DNA from: an uncultured Collinsella sp.
GTDB lineage: Bacteria; Actinomycetota; Coriobacteriia; Coriobacteriales; Coriobacteriaceae
DNA: 8,577 bases
Direction of reading: 5' to 3'
Assembly (NCBI GenBank): GCA_902464035.1
Contig: CABQHT010000072.1
Coordinates: 1 to 8,577 of the forward strand
Shown here: positions 6,188 through 8,577 of the stretch, piece by piece
Numbering within the stretch: position 1 is the stretch's first letter
Layout of the letters: each line of letters begins with the position of its first letter
Program-made: the position numbers and the translations under genes
Notes under the pieces: model-generated
What the model was told of the DNA's origin: nothing
Database searches by the model: none
Seen by the model: only the letters and a program-made list of their open reading frames with translations

Positions 6188-6442
6188 TTCGTTCCCCATT
6201 CCGCGGACTGCAGCTTTCCATACCCATACCTCTGCAGCCCGCTCCCCGATTCCTCCAGCCAGGTAGAACCACTTAGTCCCATTCCGGTTTTGTCTGGCAT
6301 TCCTTCACGACTGGCCTCGTAGCCGGTTCCGAAATTGCTTGTGACCCAAGCAGTGCCTCCGATAACCAATCCGGAACCGGCTCATGGCCAATCTTCTTTG
6401 GCAATCACGCGCCAGCGCGCGCCGTACATCGAAAGGAACATC
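6188..6442 (+). promoter_or_regulatory. Structured kdgK-eda intergenic leader, several nested hairpins
   Basis: This 255-bp gap has no terminator-like T-run, yet it is packed with inverted repeats. Stem I pairs 6203-6213 with 6232-6242 (11 bp, one mismatch). Stem II pairs GCCAGGTAGAACC with GGTTTTGTCTGGC around 6260-6300 (13 pairs when G-U wobbles are allowed). Stem III pairs AGCCGGTTCCG (6322-6332) perfectly with 6373-6383 and encloses TGCTTG-tgacc-CAAGCA (6337-6353). Small hairpins GCCAA-TTGGC (6388-6403) and CGCG-CCAG-CGCG (6409-6420) follow, just before the eda ribosome-binding site AAAGGA. This is a candidate cis-acting RNA or a cluster of palindromic repeats. No known riboswitch class is recognised. 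Confidence 0.5.
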
Positions 6443-7084
6443 ATGTTCGATCAGTTCTACACCACGCTTGAGTCCCTGGGCATCGTGCCGGTCGTCGTGC
6501 TCGACAAGGTCGAGGACGCCGCTCCGCTCGCTCACGCCCTGATGGCCGCCGGCATGAAGTCCGCCGAGGTCACCTTCCGCACCGCTTGCGCCGCCGAGTG
6601 CATCGCCGCTATGGCCGAGGCCGAGCCCGAGATGTGCGTGGGCGCCGGCACCGTCCTGACCGTCGAGCAGGTTGAGCAGGCCCGTGCCGCCGGCGCCAAG
6701 TTCATCGTCTCCCCGGGCTACAACGAGGACGTCGTCAAGCACTGCATCGACATCGACTTGCCCGTGCTGCCCGGCACCGTGACCCCCTCCGAGGTCACCG
6801 CTGCCGTCAACCTGGGCCTCAAGGTCACCAAGTTCTTCCCCGCGGCTCAGTACGGCGGCCTGAACACCATCAAGGCCCTCGCTGCTCCGTTTGTCGGCCA
6901 TCGCTTTATGCCCACCGGCGGCGTGAGCACTGCCAACGTCGAGGAGTACCTGAGCTCCAGCGCCATCATCGCCTGTGGTGGCACCTGGATGGTCAAGCCG
7001 GCCCTGTTCGCCGACGGCGACTTCTCCAAGGTCGAGCAGATCGCCCGCGAGGCCATGGACGTCGTCAAGAAGGTCCGCGGCTAG
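6443..7084 (+). CDS. eda: KDPG aldolase (2-dehydro-3-deoxy-phosphogluconate aldolase)
   Basis: This 213-residue TIM-barrel class I aldolase cleaves KDPG to pyruvate and glyceraldehyde-3-phosphate. Visible family motifs, in order, are GIVPVVVLD (13-21), AEVTFRT with catalytic Glu42 and Arg46, VGAGTVLT (66-73), the Schiff-base lysine Lys130 in VTKFFPAAQYGG, and PTGG (157-160) of the phosphate site. Length is normal for the family. The ATG at 6443 is chosen because AAAGGA sits 6 nt before it and the upstream in-frame extension to 6335 would run through the structured leader and lacks family similarity. It follows kdgK and supplies the next reaction, so the two genes form a functional pair even though 255 bp separate them. 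A strong terminator ends the unit. A 4-hydroxy-2-oxoglutarate aldolase activity is common in this family and may be present too. Confidence 0.93.
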   Translation: MFDQFYTTLESLGIVPVVVLDKVEDAAPLAHALMAAGMKSAEVTFRTACAAECIAAMAEAEPEMCVGAGTVLTVEQVEQARAAGAKFIVSPGYNEDVVKHCIDIDLPVLPGTVTPSEVTAAVNLGLKVTKFFPAAQYGGLNTIKALAAPFVGHRFMPTGGVSTANVEEYLSSSAIIACGGTWMVKPALFADGDFSKVEQIAREAMDVVKKVRG

Positions 7085-7101
7085 GTTTAGCTCTCTATCG
7101 T

Positions 7102-7139
7102 GAAAGGGGGCGTGTCCTAGACCTCGCCCCCTTTCTTTT
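7102..7139 (+). terminator. Intrinsic terminator of kdgK-eda
   Basis: GAAAGGGGGCG (7102-7112) pairs perfectly with CGCCCCCTTTC (7125-7135) around a 12-nt loop and is followed by TTTT, 18 bp after the eda stop codon. It is a textbook Rho-independent terminator. Confidence 0.9.
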
Positions 7140-7240
7140 AAAGCGGCTCGGAAGCGCGCCGTTTCCGTCACGAACAAGAACCAAAACCGTCTTGTATGCT
7201 GATAGAACGTGACGGAAGCGACACGCCCCCGAGCCGCTTT
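7140..7240. repeat. Imperfect palindrome of about 100 bp (MITE- or REP-like)
   Basis: Arms 7141-7172 and 7208-7239 match over 27 of 32 positions as an inverted repeat. The outer 11 bp (AAGCGGCTCGG) and inner 10 bp (TTCCGTCACG) are perfect. All five differences are of the transition type (A-C mismatches or a T-G wobble). The 35-nt loop holds a smaller hairpin, ACAAGA (7174-7179) with TCTTGT (7190-7195). The element begins at the tail of the eda terminator. No clear target-site duplication is seen. It may be a small non-autonomous mobile element or a large stem between convergent genes. Confidence 0.6.
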
Positions 7241-7289
7241 GCTTTCCCGGTCAATCAACCGACTCAACATAATCCAGTCCACCAAAACA

Positions 7290-7354
7290 GCTGCGGCGTC
7301 GTCTGGGGGAATGGACCCTTGCTTCCGGTCTTTTCCTCCAAGCGGCGCCGCAGC
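7290..7354. repeat. Nested hairpin, possible bidirectional terminator
   Basis: GCTGCGGCG (7290-7298) pairs perfectly with CGCCGCAGC (7346-7354). Inside, GGAA-TG-GACC (7308-7317) pairs with GGTC-TT-TTCC (7327-7336). The plus side is followed by CTTTTC and the minus side by TGTTTTGG, so weak termination is possible in both directions, including for the gntR gene that ends 110 bp away on the minus strand. Confidence 0.4.
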
Positions 7355-7383
7355 CTTTTCATGCCCCGATTGCATCCCCGCAC

Positions 7384-7446
7384 TTGCGGTGAAATACGGA
7401 CTGCTTACGTCGTCAAAGCCGCAAAACAGTCCCTATTTCACCGCAA
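7384..7446. repeat. Inverted pair of a dispersed 20-bp repeat
   Basis: TTGCGGTGAAATACGGACTG (7384-7403) and the reverse complement of TTGCGGTGAAATAGGGACTG (7427-7446) differ at one base and face each other across a 23-nt spacer. Two further copies of the same motif occur in direct orientation at 8230-8249 and 8552-8571. The motif lies only in non-coding DNA here, which suggests a REP-like palindromic repeat family. Confidence 0.7.
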
Positions 7447-7463
7447 CTAATTAGGGGAACGGA

Positions 7464-8156
7464 TTAGATGGCCGAGTCTTTGGGCAGCTCAAAGTAGTCG
7501 GGATGTAAGGCGATAACCGGGCCCTGTTCCTCGGGCATTAGATGCAAATGCGTCTCTGCCAGATAGCTCGCCGTGTCGGTATCGCCCTTCTTAATGGCCT
7601 CGAGAATCCGGCGATGCTGCCCACGGATCGGCTCCCAATCCAAATCCTGCGACACCATACGCAGCCAGTTGTATCGCTCAAAATGCGTGTTGACGCTCTT
7701 CATCCAATCCCACAACATGTGGCGGCCGGCAATCTCAAAACATGTCTCGTGGAACAGGTTGTCCAGATCAAAAAAGCGACGCGTTTCGCTATGGTCGAGC
7801 GACTCGGACTCGGTAAGAATCTGCTCGAGCCGATGCTTTTGCTCGGGCGTGGCGGCAGAGCAGCATTTAATGAGCACGCTTCTCTCGAGTTTCTCGCGCA
7901 AGAAACAGGCGTTCTCGGCGCGCTCCATGCTGATTTTTGAGACATAGGTGCCGCTTTTGGGACGCGTTTCCACTAGCTCCTGCTCACGCAGACGCACAAA
8001 GGACTCGCGAATGGGCGTGCGCCCGATTCCCGTCTCCTTTTCCAGACCAATCGCCGAAAGACGTGTGCCGGGTTTGAGCTCGGCATAGATGATCTTGGAG
8101 CGCAATGCGTTGTATGCCTGATCTTGCAGGCTCTGATAAAGCTGATGTTGTTCCAT
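7464..8156 (-). CDS. GntR-family regulator, FadR/FCD subfamily
   Basis: This 230-residue DNA-binding regulator has an N-terminal winged helix at about 10-75 (AYNALRSKIIYAELKPGTRLSAIGLEKETGIGRTPIRESFVRL, then ELVETRPKSGTYVS). An all-helical FCD effector domain follows at about 80-210. The FCD metal-site pattern is visible as Asp132 and His136 (DNLFH), His181 (GQHRRI) and His203 (ETHLHL), so a carboxylate ligand held by a metal is expected from the family. The ATG at 8156 has GAGGG 5 nt upstream; the in-frame ATG at 8201 lacks one. It is convergent with eda. Because FCD regulators often respond to hexuronates or other sugar acids (UxuR/ExuR types) and the neighbours degrade KDG, it could be a second regulator of uronate use, but no operator could be assigned. 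Family confidence is high; ligand and targets are inferred. Confidence 0.88.
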   Translation of the reverse strand: MEQHQLYQSLQDQAYNALRSKIIYAELKPGTRLSAIGLEKETGIGRTPIRESFVRLREQELVETRPKSGTYVSKISMERAENACFLREKLERSVLIKCCSAATPEQKHRLEQILTESESLDHSETRRFFDLDNLFHETCFEIAGRHMLWDWMKSVNTHFERYNWLRMVSQDLDWEPIRGQHRRILEAIKKGDTDTASYLAETHLHLMPEEQGPVIALHPDYFELPKDSAI

Positions 8157-8160
8157 AAAG

Positions 8161-8179
8161 CCCTCGGATAAACCCTCGG
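8161..8179. repeat. Short direct repeat next to the gntR start
   Basis: CCCTCGG occurs at 8161-8167 and 8173-8179, a 12-bp period. On the minus strand the proximal copy supplies the gntR ribosome-binding site (CCGAGGG). It could be an autoregulatory site or chance. Confidence 0.25.
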
Positions 8180-8224
8180 TTAGTCGAATACCACCATGCA
8201 ATACTATCGCATCCCCCGCCCCCC

Positions 8225-8249
8225 ATAAGTTGCGGTGAAATAGTTCCTG
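8225..8249 (+). repeat. Dispersed repeat copy (ATAAGTTGCGGTGAAATAG)
   Basis: ATAAGTTGCGGTGAAATAG (8225-8243) is identical to 8547-8565 near the window end, 322 bp away in the same orientation. Its 3' end reads TTCCTG instead of GGACTG. The two copies bracket a non-coding, hairpin-rich segment. Confidence 0.75.
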
Positions 8250-8278
8250 CTCGCAGCCTTCAGCAGCAAAACCAGGCG

Positions 8279-8303
8279 GTCTTTTTGGGGCAGTCTTTTT
8301 GGG
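8279..8303 (+). repeat. Tandem GTCTTTTTGGG repeat
   Basis: GTCTTTTTGGG occurs at 8279-8289 and again at 8293-8303, a 14-bp period, inside the non-coding segment upstream of gntR. No promoter or coding role can be assigned. Confidence 0.5.
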
Positions 8304-8332
8304 ACGGGGCTCTTTTAGCTACCCTGGCCCTC

Positions 8333-8366
8333 AGATCGGCCCCCTTGCCACAAAAGGGGCCGATCT
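8333..8366. repeat. Perfect 11-bp stem-loop
   Basis: AGATCGGCCCC (8333-8343) pairs exactly with GGGGCCGATCT (8356-8366) around a 12-nt loop. No T-run follows on either strand, so it is not a simple terminator. It belongs to the composite non-coding element that continues to about 8490. Confidence 0.6.
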
Positions 8367-8490
8367 ACTACGTTAACGCGGATAGCCCCGACCATGCCGA
8401 AAAATGAGAAAACAAAACCGCAGGTAGACGGCTTGCCGATTTTCAAAAAAGCCGGCTAGGGTTGACCCCTACGGCTTAAACGTAGTAGAT
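8363..8490. repeat. 12-bp inverted repeat bounding a 104-bp insert
   Basis: ATCTACTACGTT (8363-8374) and AACGTAGTAGAT (8479-8490) are exact reverse complements. They enclose a segment with further hairpins, giving the appearance of a small non-coding RNA domain or a mobile palindromic unit. Confidence 0.6.
8445..8477 (-). terminator. Minus-strand intrinsic terminator with competing hairpin
   Basis: On the minus strand AAGCCG-TAGGG pairs with CCCTA-(GC)-CGGCTT (two-base bulge), directly followed by a T-run (plus-strand A-run 8445-8450). It would end a transcript entering from beyond the window. The same AAGCCG/CGGCTT arm can instead pair with the copy at 8429-8434, so two exclusive structures exist. 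Confidence 0.5.
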
Positions 8491-8577
8491 AGCCCATTTT
8501 CGTGGCACAGCACTATTCCATCCCAAATTGGCACCCCAGGCCCACTATAAGTTGCGGTGAAATAGGGACTGATGGCG

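Larger units (their letters stand above)
7085..7463. other. 379-bp non-coding region between convergent eda and gntR
   Basis: No supported gene is seen. In order it holds the eda terminator, the approximately 100-bp palindrome, the nested hairpin at 7290-7354 and the inverted 20-bp repeat at 7384-7446. The open frames on the plus strand from 7196 and 7209 run across these palindromes, lack ribosome-binding sites and resemble nothing known. Confidence 0.75.
8157..8577. other. 421-bp non-coding, repeat-rich region upstream of gntR
   Basis: No supported gene is seen. The left about 60 bp should contain the gntR promoter, though no convincing -35/-10 pair could be picked. The remainder is bracketed by two direct copies of the ATAAGTTGCGGTGAAATAG repeat and filled with the tandem repeat, stem-loops and minus-strand terminator listed separately. 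A second copy of the repeat reaches position 8571, near the window edge. Confidence 0.75.

Noticed and set aside
5132..6199. Long minus-strand open frame opposite kdgK
   Set aside because: It is antisense to the KDG kinase, has no recognisable domain and starts beyond the kinase stop in the structured gap.
6184..6369. Minus-strand open frame of 61 codons between kdgK and eda, Gly/Ser-rich with aromatic residues
   Set aside because: It starts at TTG with no ribosome-binding site, overlaps the kdgK stop and lies across the three inverted repeats, which explain its composition. It resembles no family I know.
7384..7446. CRISPR-like repeat/spacer unit
   Set aside because: Only two copies occur here and they face each other; other copies are hundreds of bases away. 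There is no regular array and no cas gene in the window.
7196..7454. Two overlapping plus-strand open frames in the eda-gntR gap
   Set aside because: They run through palindromic repeats, lack ribosome-binding sites and have no family resemblance.

Overview
The window is a high-GC chromosomal segment with actinobacterial-type proteins. A GlnR-like winged-helix regulator beside a type I glutamine synthetase homologue, together with abundant short palindromic intergenic repeats, suggests a gut Coriobacteriia, most likely Collinsella-like. This is inferred from protein style and repeats; no rRNA or other marker gene is present.

Layout. Minus strand, left block: a membrane-anchored HtrA/DegP-type serine protease (41-1501), a GlnR-like atypical OmpR-family regulator (1710-2372), a type I glutamine synthetase homologue (2423-3760) and a LacI-family repressor (3895-4917). 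glnA and the regulator are 50 bp apart with no terminator between them, and a hairpin plus T-run follows the regulator, so they probably form one transcript. Plus strand, divergent from lacI: 2-keto-3-deoxygluconate kinase (5153-6187) and KDPG aldolase (6443-7084), closed by a strong terminator. Minus strand, right: a GntR/FCD regulator (7464-8156) convergent with the aldolase, followed by about 420 bp of non-coding repeat-rich DNA up to the window end.

How the genes work together. The kinase phosphorylates KDG to KDPG and the aldolase splits KDPG into pyruvate and glyceraldehyde-3-phosphate, the lower part of hexuronate/pectin catabolism. The divergent LacI protein is the obvious regulator, and paired operator-like palindromes lie just downstream of a -10-like box in the shared intergenic region. 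The FCD-type GntR protein may be a second uronate-responsive regulator.

Most notable observations. (1) The glutamine synthetase homologue keeps the fold but has lost three of the six conserved metal ligands (Glu to Ala184, Glu to Gly191, His to Phe240), so it looks like a pseudoenzyme or an enzyme with altered chemistry. It is apparently co-transcribed with a receiver-type regulator that lacks the usual phosphorylation pocket. Together they could be an unusual nitrogen-sensing pair. (2) The kdgK leader contains an 18-bp perfect inverted repeat with a competing hairpin, and the kdgK-eda gap is densely structured. (3) Several palindromic repeat families occupy the intergenic DNA, including four copies of a TTGCGGTGAAATAGGGACTG-type repeat and a 99-bp imperfect palindrome.
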